Positions 54,209 through 62,864 are shown, numbered from the stretch's first letter. The stretch is 64,000 nt of DNA from UBA1563 sp037440065 (GCA_037440065.1 JBBIUV010000016.1:1-64000), one strand, 5' to 3'. Notes: a model not told the origin generated them from the sequence alone. Numbers and translations are program-made.

Positions 54209-54757
54209 ACCGTGGGCTAAAGTATCTTACGAAAAGACGGAGTATTGTTTTTTTTAGAAAAATTAATTACCATTTCATATTTAGGTTTCGGATGGCTTTG
54301 ATTTTTTATCAATTAGCTGGTGTAAAACTGCAGAGGTAAAACCATAATCTTTTAAAGCTGAAGCTGCCAGATTAAGATCAGCCTATAATTATGATGTTAC
54401 TAATACCGTGAATAGTAGGTAATTATACTTAATCAAACATTAAAAAAACACCTACCATAACTGATAAAATCAAATATTAAGACAAATTATACATTACATG
54501 TGAAAGATTAACCCACCGAAGAAAGGACTTTTAGACAAGAGCTAATGGTTTAAAACAATAATAAATTTACCCACAACTCAGTAAGTCTAAAATGTTTATT
54601 ATCTTATTTGACTACTCCCAAATAAAACTTTTTTAATATTTATGATATGAAAAATCGAATAGGATTAACTCCTAAATAACTACGTATATAAACTTCTTAG
54701 AGTATTTAAATTCCAATTAGTAATAATGTTTTGAGTCCATATAGTAAAAATTAAATG
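54209..54757. other. AT-rich gap between the nuclease pseudogene and the R-M locus
   Basis: About 550 bp with no gene, tRNA or clear repeat. It separates the defence cassettes from the restriction locus. Confidence 0.5.
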
Positions 54758-54787
54758 TAGACAGTTGTCCGTTGTACAATTGTCTGC
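54758..54787. promoter_or_regulatory. C-box-like operator upstream of the regulator
   Basis: GTAGACAGTTGT (54758-54769) and ACAATTGTCTGC (54776-54787) form an imperfect inverted repeat with 10 of 12 matches. Each arm also contains a small palindrome (GACAGTTGTC-like, ACAATTGT). This double dyad 18 bp upstream of a small HTH gene is the usual place for a controller-protein operator in R-M systems. Confidence 0.6.
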
Positions 54788-54805
54788 AAATACGAATTTT
54801 TACAT

Positions 54806-55024
54806 ATGGAAATAAAGAAAAAATTCGGCGAACGGATAAAGTTTCTGAGATTACAAAAAAGGTTGAGCCAGGAAGCCCTCGCAGATGCGGCAGACCTGGA
54901 CAGAACTTATATCCAGAGCATTGAAAAAGGAAACCGAAACGTTTCAATAGCTGTGGCGGAAAAACTTGCAGCGGCAATGGGGATCAGTATAAGCGAGTTA
55001 TTTAAGTTTGATAAATTGAAATAA
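54806..55024 (+). CDS. XRE-family controller (C) protein of R-M locus
   Basis: The 72-residue helix-turn-helix protein matches C proteins in size and pattern: GERIKFLRLQKRLSQEALADAADLDRTYIQSIEKGNRNVSIAVAEKLAAAMG. Such regulators bind their own operator and activate, then repress, the restriction gene, delaying it after entry to a new host. It is followed after 1 bp by the first of four + strand genes, so it probably leads that operon. Confidence 0.88.
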   Translation: MEIKKKFGERIKFLRLQKRLSQEALADAADLDRTYIQSIEKGNRNVSIAVAEKLAAAMGISISELFKFDKLK

Positions 55025-55025
55025 C

Positions 55026-55709
55026 TTGAAAATATTCGATCCTCAAAATTACCCAAATAAACTTGATCAAATCCAACTCGGATACAACGAGATAGAATCC
55101 GAGATACTGTCCTTCAAACTTTCATTTGACAAATTAAAAGACTATGACGTAGAGTGGAAAATGTCTCCTCCGTCCTTTATCATGCCGTTTTACGATTATC
55201 TCGTAAAAAACAGGAGCATACCCACGCAGGAAGCATACGGAATTCATTATCTGAACATGAATAAAGGTTTTTTTGAAGAGAAGAAATATGACGAAAAAAC
55301 AAACAAAGCATTAAAAGCGAGGCTTGATCGTACTTATCCTTCGCTTGTAAGAGACGTTCATTTTGCACTCTACGTAAAAAGCAAAAGCGAGCACTCGGAG
55401 GTAATCTATAATGAAGATCTGGATCTGAAAGAAGGCATTGATCTACTTATCGTTTTTTATGAGAAGTTTTATGCCGTAAATCTTTATACAGACACGGGGA
55501 GAGCACACGCAGGGAGATACAAAAAAAAATTCCGACACATACCGTTCGACAACGTGAATTATATCGAGCTGCCGGTAAAGTTAAAAGATGCAAATAAAAA
55601 GGGAGATTTCTTTTTATACGGTGAAAACGAATTTAATAGACTTTTAGCGGAAATTAGGACAATTCACAAAAAAAAGGGAACCGGAGATGGCGACAAAGAA
55701 CACGGGTGA
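55026..55709 (+). CDS. Unknown R-M locus protein 1 (possible nuclease subunit)
   Basis: The TTG at 55026 starts right after the controller stop. The 227-residue protein has a segment EGIDLLIVFYEKFYAVNLYTDTGRA (about 137-160) in which an Asp on one strand is followed by a second strand with polar residues, loosely like PD-(D/E)XK-type folds, but the key Lys is not evident. It ends in a basic region (RTIHKKKGTGDGDKEHG) and overlaps the next gene by 23 bp. Position suggests a restriction component. I do not recognise the family. Confidence 0.55.
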   Translation: MKIFDPQNYPNKLDQIQLGYNEIESEILSFKLSFDKLKDYDVEWKMSPPSFIMPFYDYLVKNRSIPTQEAYGIHYLNMNKGFFEEKKYDEKTNKALKARLDRTYPSLVRDVHFALYVKSKSEHSEVIYNEDLDLKEGIDLLIVFYEKFYAVNLYTDTGRAHAGRYKKKFRHIPFDNVNYIELPVKLKDANKKGDFFLYGENEFNRLLAEIRTIHKKKGTGDGDKEHG

Positions 55710-56472
55710 GAGAGACGAACTGATTGCAGCATTAAAATTAACGGAGATGCGGGACAGGGGATTGAGTTTTAACAGAGAAAGAATAACGAGTGTCGGGTAC
55801 GCAGGGAGAGAATACGGGGCTCTGCCAACCGGTATCGATATAAATTCTTTGAAAAGCAGGACAAACGATGAACTGGATAATCTATCAAGAAGAGCAGGGA
55901 TAACTAAAGCCGGAGCTTCACTTAAAGCAGACATTTATATCAACATGATTCCATACTCATTGAAATCGACGAGAAGCGCCCCTCCCGCAATCGTCAATCA
56001 TACTGCCAGACCGGGATTTGAAGCAGTATGCATTCGAATAAATACGGATATTTTGCAATTGGATGAAATGGTGGAACAGTATTGGGAACTTCGTAATGTG
56101 CAGGAAATTGGGGAAGATATCATCAACAGAAATCCCGTGAGTCCATTCAGAGCACACAAAGAATATTTAAGAAACATTCTCAATTATTTTTTATTTACGG
56201 GGACGGCTAGAGGAAATTCGGCCCATCCCGCAGAATACATTATCAACATAAACGATCCTTTTGAAATTTCGACATGGAAAATTTATAATCGTAAAAACGC
56301 ATTAGACGTACTTTGGGATAACCTTATTTTTTCGATGAGAGCTGATAAAGGAATGCCTCCCAATTACCCGCATCTTTCGAGAAGGTTGCTTCCGAAGAAA
56401 AGCAGTTACGAAAAATGGACCAGGTTTATTGACAACGAGTATCGCGGTGCGCTTCATATAAGGAGCAGATGA
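55687..56472 (+). CDS. Putative restriction endonuclease subunit (SLK-type PD-(D/E)XK)
   Basis: The 261-residue protein begins ERDELIAALKLTEMRDRG. It carries KADIYINMIPYSLKSTRSAPPAIVNH: Asp82 then S91-L92-K93, the D-(x)-(S/E)-x-K arrangement of nucleases in which the Glu has been replaced by Ser. The C-terminal half is helical (QYWELR, EYLRNILNYFLF) and ends with ISTWKIYNRKNALDVLW. In this locus it is the best candidate for the catalytic endonuclease or a DNA-binding partner. It is followed after 3 bp by the EVE-nuclease gene. Confidence 0.6.
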   Translation: MATKNTGERDELIAALKLTEMRDRGLSFNRERITSVGYAGREYGALPTGIDINSLKSRTNDELDNLSRRAGITKAGASLKADIYINMIPYSLKSTRSAPPAIVNHTARPGFEAVCIRINTDILQLDEMVEQYWELRNVQEIGEDIINRNPVSPFRAHKEYLRNILNYFLFTGTARGNSAHPAEYIININDPFEISTWKIYNRKNALDVLWDNLIFSMRADKGMPPNYPHLSRRLLPKKSSYEKWTRFIDNEYRGALHIRSR

Positions 56473-56475
56473 AGA

Positions 56476-57618
56476 ATGGATTTTACTGAAATAAAAAATC
56501 ATTTAGAAAAAACAAATGCCCAAGCTCATTTATGCATTTGTAACACTGATTTATTTGACGGAACGGTAAGTAACGGTATCTACGGATTCCCTCACTCCGG
56601 TAACACAAGACTCAAATCCTTTTGGCGAGCGTTAGCAGGACTTTATAACATCGGTTCGAATGATTTAATCTTTTTATACAGAACGAGCGGTTGGGTTGCC
56701 GGGTGTCAGGAAATACACGGCCCCTTTAAGATCCATACTTTTGAGGAGGAGCCTGCAATCTATTATGATAAGGGTTCGAAAAATTTCCCGATGTCGGTTA
56801 AAGGAGATTCGGACTGTTCTGCAAGGTTTCTTTTTACTTCATTCGGCAAAAAAGTTTTTTCAATTAACGACAATTTTGAACTGATAAAAAAATTTGAATC
56901 AAGAGAGATATGGGGATACAGGCATCCCGCCGTAATGAATATCGGTGCCGCCCGAAAAAAATCAATAACCTCCTTCACTAATTTTCAAGCAAAAGTACTT
57001 ATGGAACTGTTCGAAAAGTACGGAGTCGAGAGAACATCTATAAAAAGTAAGATTCCCGCAGAGGATAGGATTAAGTATTATAAAAAATTGAAAACAGATT
57101 ACGGACATTTTCACTTAGACGACTCTTTTTTAAGGAACAATTACTCCAATGATGAGGCGTATTTGTACTGTTATCTGTTAAGGGCATTAAAATTTAATAA
57201 ATCCGGTTATCGAAAAGATTTGATCAAAGATATGGGACTTATTAATGATGCGATGTTAAAGAAGTTATGCAAAACATCATTTCAAAAAATGACGAGTAAT
57301 ATTTTATTGGAAACAATCATCACAAACCATTTACAGGACGAACTGGATATTGTATTAACCAATAATAATGACAACGCAGTACTGATCTGTGAGATTAAGA
57401 CGGTACAAATCGACCAGGCTGCAGTTACACAAACAGAGAAATATTTGGACCTGATGGAGGCAATATTTAAAGGAAAAACAGTGGTTGCCAATATTATAGG
57501 GGACGGGAAAGAAACTTCCCTTCACATCGATAAGCGGTTTAAAGAAAGAATAAAACTAATAGGCTACAATGTAGAGCAAGAACCAAAATTTAAAATAAGA
57601 TTCAAAGAATTAACATAA
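56476..57618 (+). CDS. EVE/PUA-like domain fused to PD-(D/E)XK nuclease
   Basis: The 380-residue protein has an N-terminal half (about 1-125) with SFWRALAGLYNIGSNDLIFLYRTSGWVAGCQEIHGPFKI, which resembles the beta-barrel of EVE/YTH-like (PUA-superfamily) domains that bind modified bases or RNA. The C-terminal domain (about 255-375) holds LDIVLTNNNDNAVLICEIKTVQIDQAAVTQTEKYLDLMEA: Asp, then E-I-K and a Gln/Tyr helix, the standard PD-(D/E)XK core of NucS/DUF91-like nucleases. Together this suggests a nuclease that reads base modification. Two C5-methylases in the same locus make that especially interesting. Confidence 0.68.
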   Translation: MDFTEIKNHLEKTNAQAHLCICNTDLFDGTVSNGIYGFPHSGNTRLKSFWRALAGLYNIGSNDLIFLYRTSGWVAGCQEIHGPFKIHTFEEEPAIYYDKGSKNFPMSVKGDSDCSARFLFTSFGKKVFSINDNFELIKKFESREIWGYRHPAVMNIGAARKKSITSFTNFQAKVLMELFEKYGVERTSIKSKIPAEDRIKYYKKLKTDYGHFHLDDSFLRNNYSNDEAYLYCYLLRALKFNKSGYRKDLIKDMGLINDAMLKKLCKTSFQKMTSNILLETIITNHLQDELDIVLTNNNDNAVLICEIKTVQIDQAAVTQTEKYLDLMEAIFKGKTVVANIIGDGKETSLHIDKRFKERIKLIGYNVEQEPKFKIRFKELT

Positions 57619-57634
57619 CATTATAAAACATACC

Positions 57635-58621
57635 ATGAACGAAGAAAAAGTAAAAGGCTGGCAACGATTAAACTATGCGGAAATGTTGGAAGACCTCTAC
57701 CAAAAAGGGAAGATTAACAAAGACCTTTTCGAGGACGCAAAAGTAAATTTTAAGAAACTGGACTTAACCGATAAAAAAGTAGACGGTTATACGGTTGAAG
57801 GATTACCGAAAACAGATGAAGGGAAACTCGCGGTAAAAATAAATTATACGGATATTTTCCATTCAATAAACACCAATAAATTTACACCGGTTCTTTACCT
57901 GGTAAAGTTGATTGAAACTTACCGACGAAAAAGTCCGGGAGACAAAGACATCAGCGGGTTTTTAGCAAGAGGCATAAGATCACTGTCATCGCTTATGAGA
58001 GAACCGATTTTTGCGGAAAAACTTGAAAATATCCTTTCCAATTACGACAAGGAAGTAACGGCTGGAACCTGTCCTGTTCAGGATGCAGGAGATCATACTG
58101 ACGTTCTGTTGAAATTTAAGGGAGAAACTTACAGAATATGGTTATATCAATTTTCAGACAGAGGACTTCCTCACGACATTGAGAGAGTAACCGGGCAAAG
58201 GGGAGAGCTGCCGAACGGTGTGCACGTCTTGTGTCCGTTGATAACCGAATACGCAAAAAAATATGACCGACTTTTAAAAAAGAATGACAGATTAGAAAAA
58301 AAGCTTGAATCGAAAAAAAAGAAGCTGAGCAAGTGTTCGGTTAGAGCGGTGAAAAAGATTGAACACATTCTAAAAGCGATCAGTGAAACAGAAGATGACA
58401 TCGTCACCGCAAAAGTCGAACTTGAAAAAGAAGAAAGAGACATCGATCCGGAAATAAAAGTAGTCGCGGGATGGTATTTTTATTCAGATAAATACATTGA
58501 GAGACTTGCGGAGAAAATTATTAATGATCGGAAATTCGAGAATTACGAGAGAGTAAGAGAAACACTGATGATGCCGAAAAAATATCTGGCAGAAATACAT
58601 TTTTTCGAAAAGCGGGTATAG
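57635..58621 (+). CDS. Unknown R-M locus protein 4 (possible nuclease subunit)
   Basis: The 328-residue protein has a helical N-terminal half (KVKGWQRLNYAEMLEDLYQKG). A segment TDVLLKFKGETYRIWLYQFS (about 153-171) has an Asp followed by strand and then a Gln (Q in place of the K of PD-(D/E)XK). Next comes a long charged coiled coil (KKYDRLLKKNDRLEKKLESKKKKLSKC, about 210-255). Probably a structural or DNA-binding partner of the other restriction genes. The gene ends 16 bp before the convergent methylase stop. No family recognised. Confidence 0.55.
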   Translation: MNEEKVKGWQRLNYAEMLEDLYQKGKINKDLFEDAKVNFKKLDLTDKKVDGYTVEGLPKTDEGKLAVKINYTDIFHSINTNKFTPVLYLVKLIETYRRKSPGDKDISGFLARGIRSLSSLMREPIFAEKLENILSNYDKEVTAGTCPVQDAGDHTDVLLKFKGETYRIWLYQFSDRGLPHDIERVTGQRGELPNGVHVLCPLITEYAKKYDRLLKKNDRLEKKLESKKKKLSKCSVRAVKKIEHILKAISETEDDIVTAKVELEKEERDIDPEIKVVAGWYFYSDKYIERLAEKIINDRKFENYERVRETLMMPKKYLAEIHFFEKRV

Positions 58622-58637
58622 GAACAAAGAGGAATGA

Positions 58638-59471
58638 CTAAAGAATCCCGATTTTAATTAGGTTTTTTCCAATTGCGTTGATGATCGTTACGGGAACCGT
58701 ATTTCCTACCTGATAATATCTTTCGCTTTCGGTGCCGCAGAGTTTGAAAGATTTTTTAAAGCCCTGGAGCAACAAGCACTCCTCAGGAGTGATATACCTT
58801 ACAATCCCGTTTACTCTGTAAGAATCCCAGTTAAATCTGTTGTTTATTCCTGATCTCCTGCCGCCGATGCGGATTGTGAATGCATAATCTCTTTCAACCT
58901 TTCCTTTCAATACCGAAGCCAGCGTGAATTTTAGTTTCAACGGTTCAGGGAATAAAAATTCTTTTTTTATTGAGTTATGTACACCGACAATAAAGAGTCT
59001 TTTTCTAATTTGAGGCAACCCGTAATCTTTGGCCTCCAGAATCTTATACTTTACTTCATAATTTAGTTTATGGAGCTCCGACAAAATATAAGAGAAGGTT
59101 TCACCAGCATTATGAGAGAGTAAACCCTTAACGTTTTCCAAAATAAAAGCTTTGGGTTGTTTATCGTTAAGGAGCCGAAAAATTTCATAAACCAACTCAC
59201 CTCTGGAGTCATCTAATCCGCCCTGCGGGCCTATATGACTGAATGATTGGCAGGGAAAACCGGCACAAAGTAAATCAAAGTCTGGAACATCTTTACTATT
59301 TATTTTAGTGATATCACCTGAAGGAGTCACACAGTAATTTTTAAAATAAGTTTTGTTTGCGGGAATATAAATATCGGAAGCCATGACACATCTCCCTCCA
59401 AGAGGTGCAAGCCCGGAATGAAAACCGCCGATACCGGAGAAAAGGTCGATAAAACTAAATTGAGATTTCAT
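58638..59471 (-). CDS. C5-cytosine DNA methyltransferase (second)
   Basis: The 277-residue enzyme from MKSQFSFIDLFSGIGG (59471; the frame extends to 59525 with 18 unlikely residues) has all main C5-MTase motifs: motif I FIDLFSGIGGFHSG, IV with catalytic Cys AGFPCQSFSHIGPQGG, VI LENVKGLL, VIII IRKRLFIVGV and X VGNTVPVTII. The target-recognition region (about 180-230) is short. Its start overlaps the end of the first methylase by 17 bp, so the two are coupled. Modifies host DNA against the restriction genes in the same locus. Confidence 0.93.
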   Translation of the reverse strand: MKSQFSFIDLFSGIGGFHSGLAPLGGRCVMASDIYIPANKTYFKNYCVTPSGDITKINSKDVPDFDLLCAGFPCQSFSHIGPQGGLDDSRGELVYEIFRLLNDKQPKAFILENVKGLLSHNAGETFSYILSELHKLNYEVKYKILEAKDYGLPQIRKRLFIVGVHNSIKKEFLFPEPLKLKFTLASVLKGKVERDYAFTIRIGGRRSGINNRFNWDSYRVNGIVRYITPEECLLLQGFKKSFKLCGTESERYYQVGNTVPVTIINAIGKNLIKIGIL

Positions 59472-60582
59472 CGGCAAAGAGACTCGGTTGAGAGTTTTTT
59501 TTTGAAACAAAAGGTTTAGGATCAAGAAGTTCGCCGATAAGATTTAAACCGACGTTTTTAACAACGGGAACCGCAACCGAATTACCCAGTTGCTTGTAGC
59601 GCTGACCGTCAGATACTGAAGCAGTCCAATTATCAGGAAATCCCTGCAGTCTTTCCCATTCAACAGGGGTCATTCTTCTGAGTCCTTCACGATTTACTTT
59701 ACCCTTTATTTTAGTTACGGGATTAAAGTCAGTCAATCTTTTATCGATGACCAAATTTCTTTCCCGCCCCATACCGCCAACCACGATGGCATTAGCCACA
59801 TCTTTAAAATCTCTGATTTCATAACCGAAACCGTTACCCTTCGATTCATGTCTTTCTCTGTGCTTTTTCATTGAAGCCCAATAAGTTTCAGAGAGATAAA
59901 ACTTAACGCTTACTGGGTCAGATTCGATTATATCGCCGATACATTTTTTCCCATTCAGAGGTTCCGGGTACTTAAACCCGCCGCCGCCGTTCTTAAATCC
60001 TACGATATAAATCCGCTCACGATTCTGAGGAAGACCAAAGTTTCTAGCATTTAGGACTTTAAATTGGGTAGATTTATAATCCAAATCATTTTGGAGTACA
60101 TTTAAGATGGTAGCAAGTGTTTTACCGCTTCTATGATTTACGAGACCTTTAACGTTTTCAAGCAAAAAGGCTGCAGGTTTTTTTTCTTTTATGATTCTTG
60201 CCACATGGAAAAAGAGAGTACCTCTTGTATCTTCAAAACCGCCTCTTTTCCCGGCAATGGAAAAAGCCTGACAGGGAAAGCCAGCTAGGAGAATATCAAA
60301 ATCGGGCAATTTCTTTTCATCTATTTTGGTAATGTCATTTAAAGGGTTGTGAGTATCGGAAGAGAAGTTATGCTTATATGTCTCACATGCATATTTATCA
60401 ATCTCACTCGTGAAGACACATTCGGTTTTTAAATTCATTTCCAGTGCTGCGTATTCCAAACCCAACCGAATGCCTCCAATGCCTGCGAACAAATCAATGA
60501 ACCTTAATGTCTTAACCGGTGTGGCGTCGATTTTTTCAGTTGTTGCGGCATTATTTTTTAATTTTTGTTTTTTCATCTTCAA
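59455..60582 (-). CDS. C5-cytosine DNA methyltransferase (first)
   Basis: The 375-residue enzyme has motif I FIDLFAGIGGIRLG, IV AGFPCQAFSIAGKRGGFEDTRG with the catalytic Cys, VI LLENVKGLV, VIII QNRERIYIVGF and X QLGNSVAVPVV. The recognition part between VIII and IX is about 100 residues (KFYLSETYWASMKKHRERHESKG...), longer than in its neighbour, so the two probably read different or the two halves of an asymmetric target. Its start overlaps the end of vsr by 32 bp. Confidence 0.95.
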   Translation of the reverse strand: MKMKKQKLKNNAATTEKIDATPVKTLRFIDLFAGIGGIRLGLEYAALEMNLKTECVFTSEIDKYACETYKHNFSSDTHNPLNDITKIDEKKLPDFDILLAGFPCQAFSIAGKRGGFEDTRGTLFFHVARIIKEKKPAAFLLENVKGLVNHRSGKTLATILNVLQNDLDYKSTQFKVLNARNFGLPQNRERIYIVGFKNGGGGFKYPEPLNGKKCIGDIIESDPVSVKFYLSETYWASMKKHRERHESKGNGFGYEIRDFKDVANAIVVGGMGRERNLVIDKRLTDFNPVTKIKGKVNREGLRRMTPVEWERLQGFPDNWTASVSDGQRYKQLGNSVAVPVVKNVGLNLIGELLDPKPFVSKKNSQPSLFADEISI

Positions 60583-60982
60583 TTACTTTAATGACTTTGA
60601 CAACGCATGTAGCGGTGTTTTTAATAATATCTCTTCCCCAGAAACGGAGAACTTTCCAACCTGAGTGCTCTAACTCGGAATTTACCTTTAAATCCCGAAG
60701 AATATTTTTTTCAATTTTTGGGAACCAGAAATCTTTATTTGATTTAATCTCGTTCTTTTTTGAATTCCAATCTTTTCCGTGCCAAAATTCACTGTCCGCA
60801 AATACGGCGACCTTATATTTTTTAACGGTAAAATCCGGTTTACCGAAAACGGTTTTATCATTTTTTCTGTATCTGATTCCGGCGGCCCACAGAGCTTTTC
60901 CGAAAACAACTTCAAGCAAAGTCCCTTTATTTTTTACGGCCTGCATGTTTTTCCGACGCTGATCGGCAGTGAGTTTATCCAT
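60551..60982 (-). CDS. vsr: Vsr very-short-patch repair endonuclease
   Basis: The 143-residue nuclease nicks next to T:G mismatches that arise when 5-methylcytosine deaminates. The family pattern is complete: TADQRRKNMQAVKNKGTLLEV, GIRYRKNDKTVFGKPDFTVKKYKVAVFADSEFWHGKDW (catalytic Asp and His) and WFPKIEKNILRDLKVN, ending VLRFWGRDI. Vsr genes normally accompany C5-methylases; here it is the first gene of the methylase operon, with heavy overlaps downstream. Confidence 0.95.
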   Translation of the reverse strand: MDKLTADQRRKNMQAVKNKGTLLEVVFGKALWAAGIRYRKNDKTVFGKPDFTVKKYKVAVFADSEFWHGKDWNSKKNEIKSNKDFWFPKIEKNILRDLKVNSELEHSGWKVLRFWGRDIIKNTATCVVKVIKVIEDEKTKIKK

Positions 60983-61117
60983 AGAATAAAATCTAAATAA
61001 AAAAAGTTTATTAATAAATGTATAAATAAAAATATAAAACTAAATACTAATATTAAATTATTAATACTATGGATAAAAAATTTAATTGTAAATAGATTAA
61101 CAATCTAATATTTTCAT

Positions 61118-61378
61118 TTAACATAATCGATAAAATTCGAGTGCATTTTTAAGTACAGATTTAACATCGCTGGGATTTGAAATAACGAACGATATGAGGT
61201 GAAAAGGTCGGGTTTTTGGGGGACTTTTAAATTTTTCTGTTGTTAGCGTGGCGCTCCTTTCGTTGTGGTTGTTGACGTTAAAGTAAATGGCAGAGAAAAG
61301 TTTTATGCCTTTAGAAAGATGGTAGTGGTGAAGTACCCTATGAGGATTAAGATAATTCAAATAGTATTCACGGTACAT
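61118..61378 (-). pseudogene. Small frame, possible transposase remnant
   Basis: The 86-residue frame begins MYREYYLNYLNPHRVLHHYHLSKG, which slightly recalls the end of DDE integrase cores (YYN-x-x-RPH pattern), but the rest (NNHNERSATLTTEKFKSPP) matches nothing I know. There is no ribosome site. It lies just beyond vsr at an island edge. Either a degraded transposase end or a chance frame. Confidence 0.25.
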
Positions 61379-61444
61379 AGGATTTGATTACGCTGACATA
61401 AAGGGGCAATTTTTAGATGCACAACATACATGCCCCTCTAAGTA

Positions 61445-61705
61445 TTAAATAATTTCAAATTCATGATACTCTGTAAACCGAATTGAAAATTGCGCTAACA
61501 ATGATCCATCCTTAAACAATTCAAAACGAAGTTCACTTTTATCCTCTAACTCTTGGAAATCTCTATCAAAAACTTGATTGGCTGCCAAATTAATTCCTTC
61601 AACAGATACCATAAATCATTGATTTTCTAGTTCTGAACAAATTATTCCATGAGCGGAGTTATCCTCATATTCTTTTAATACTATTTTTATTTTTTCAATA
61701 TTCAT
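61445..61705 (-). pseudogene. Small protein gene interrupted by an in-frame TGA
   Basis: From ATG at 61705, with CTCCTCTT-like AG-rich leader complement (AAGAGGAGT upstream), the minus strand reads MNIEKIKIVLKEYEDNSAHG, then IICSELENQ, a TGA (61616-61618, codon 30), and in the same frame FMVSVEGINLAANQVFD through to FTEYHEFEII and a stop at 61445. A TGG (Trp) to TGA change would explain it. The full product would have 86 residues. Whether it is a pseudogene, a sequencing error or a readthrough cannot be decided. Too short for a simple ORF scan. Confidence 0.65.
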
Positions 61706-61829
61706 TTTACTCCTCTTAATGATTTTATTAATGATACATTACGTATACTTCATTATGATTGTAAAATTAGCGATAATGATATTGCTATAATAAAGCTAAG
61801 TGCATATAGACGCCAAATATGATTTGTTC

Positions 61830-62606
61830 TTAGCCTAAGGGGAATTCGTTTATATCACTATAATATTTTTTTGATTCTTCAATTTCAGAAAATTGTTTAT
61901 GCTCTATAATATGAGATATTTCAGCGATACTTTCTTCGGGAATTAAAATCGACTTGAATGTTGCTCTCTCAAGAAGATATGATTGGTCTTTAATGGGTCT
62001 GATATAACCATTGACATCCCCAAATTCCAAATCCAATTCAACCAATTTTGTATAGTAATTAAGCTTAGATAGTGTGTAAGCATCAGCATCAGATTGCTGG
62101 TTATTAGAACTGATTAACTGAGTCATTTCTTTGTAATCTGGTTTGGCTAATCCATTTTTTATATAGAGAGGGCAGTAAAGTGCGAAACCTTCGTCCATCA
62201 AGTAAAATGTTTGTTCTGGGATCAACTTAGATGCTTCGATAACGAATTTGATAACCGCAAGTGCATTAAACTCATTGCTCGACACTTTTGTGAATCCTCT
62301 GAGATGGTCCATCTTTCGAGTTTTAATTATTTTCTTTTGTTCGAGTTGAGAAATAGCTTCGAAAAATCCAGCTTTTTCTTCTGTCAGTTTTTGGATCTGT
62401 TCATAAACTGCATATTCTGCTTCATTCCAATCTTTCACTAATAAGACATCGAAATTCGGGTATATTCTTATTGTTGATAAATCTAATTTTTCAGCTGTCC
62501 ATTCATACAGTTCGTTGTATTTATGTACTAATTGAAATATGGAGTATGACTGTTTCTCGTCTGGGGTATACTCACCGACAACCCCATAATGTAAAGTTCT
62601 GCTCAT
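61830..62606 (-). CDS. Uncharacterised soluble protein
   Basis: The start at 62606 (MSRTLHYGVVGEYTPDEKQ) has AAAGGA upstream; a longer frame to 62657 is unlikely. The 258-residue protein is acidic and probably cytoplasmic, with helical stretches (YSIFQLVHKYNELYEWTAEKL; LSKLNYYTKLVELDLEFG). I recognise no family or motif. It may belong to the island that starts at tRNA-Val, since its neighbours are a broken gene and a phage/ICE-type DUF4942 gene. Confidence 0.65.
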   Translation of the reverse strand: MSRTLHYGVVGEYTPDEKQSYSIFQLVHKYNELYEWTAEKLDLSTIRIYPNFDVLLVKDWNEAEYAVYEQIQKLTEEKAGFFEAISQLEQKKIIKTRKMDHLRGFTKVSSNEFNALAVIKFVIEASKLIPEQTFYLMDEGFALYCPLYIKNGLAKPDYKEMTQLISSNNQQSDADAYTLSKLNYYTKLVELDLEFGDVNGYIRPIKDQSYLLERATFKSILIPEESIAEISHIIEHKQFSEIEESKKYYSDINEFPLG

Positions 62607-62804
62607 TGTAATCCTTTTTTCTTTAAGAAAGTTAATGGTTTTGAAAGTTAGTTTCAAGTAGTTGGTGGTCCAGGTATTGAGGACGATCTTTTCTCAGCTT
62701 ATATAATATCAGATTTGTTTTTTGAAAGACATATGAGTGCACATTGTTTTGCTGAGATATGGTTCTTATGCCAATATTTTTAGAAATGCATAAAATAAAA
62801 AAAT

Positions 62805-62864
62805 GCCCGGTGGAGGGCTACCGGGCTTGGGAAGATTCACTATGGGGGGTAAGCATAATGAATC
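62805..62864. other. Two adjacent hairpins, possible structured RNA
   Basis: GCCCGGT (62805-62811) pairs with ACCGGGC (62820-62826) around GGAGGGCT; GATTCACTATG (62834-62844) pairs with CATAATGAATC (62854-62864), one mismatch, around a GGGGGGTAA-type loop. This GC-rich structure stands out from its AT-rich flanks. It lies 198 bp upstream of the next minus-strand gene start and 180 bp beyond the DUF4942 stop. Its role is unknown. Confidence 0.45.

Noticed and set aside
61118..61378. Transposase gene
   Set aside because: Only a vague YYLNYLNPHR resemblance; no DDE motif, no inverted repeats. Listed as a low-confidence remnant only.
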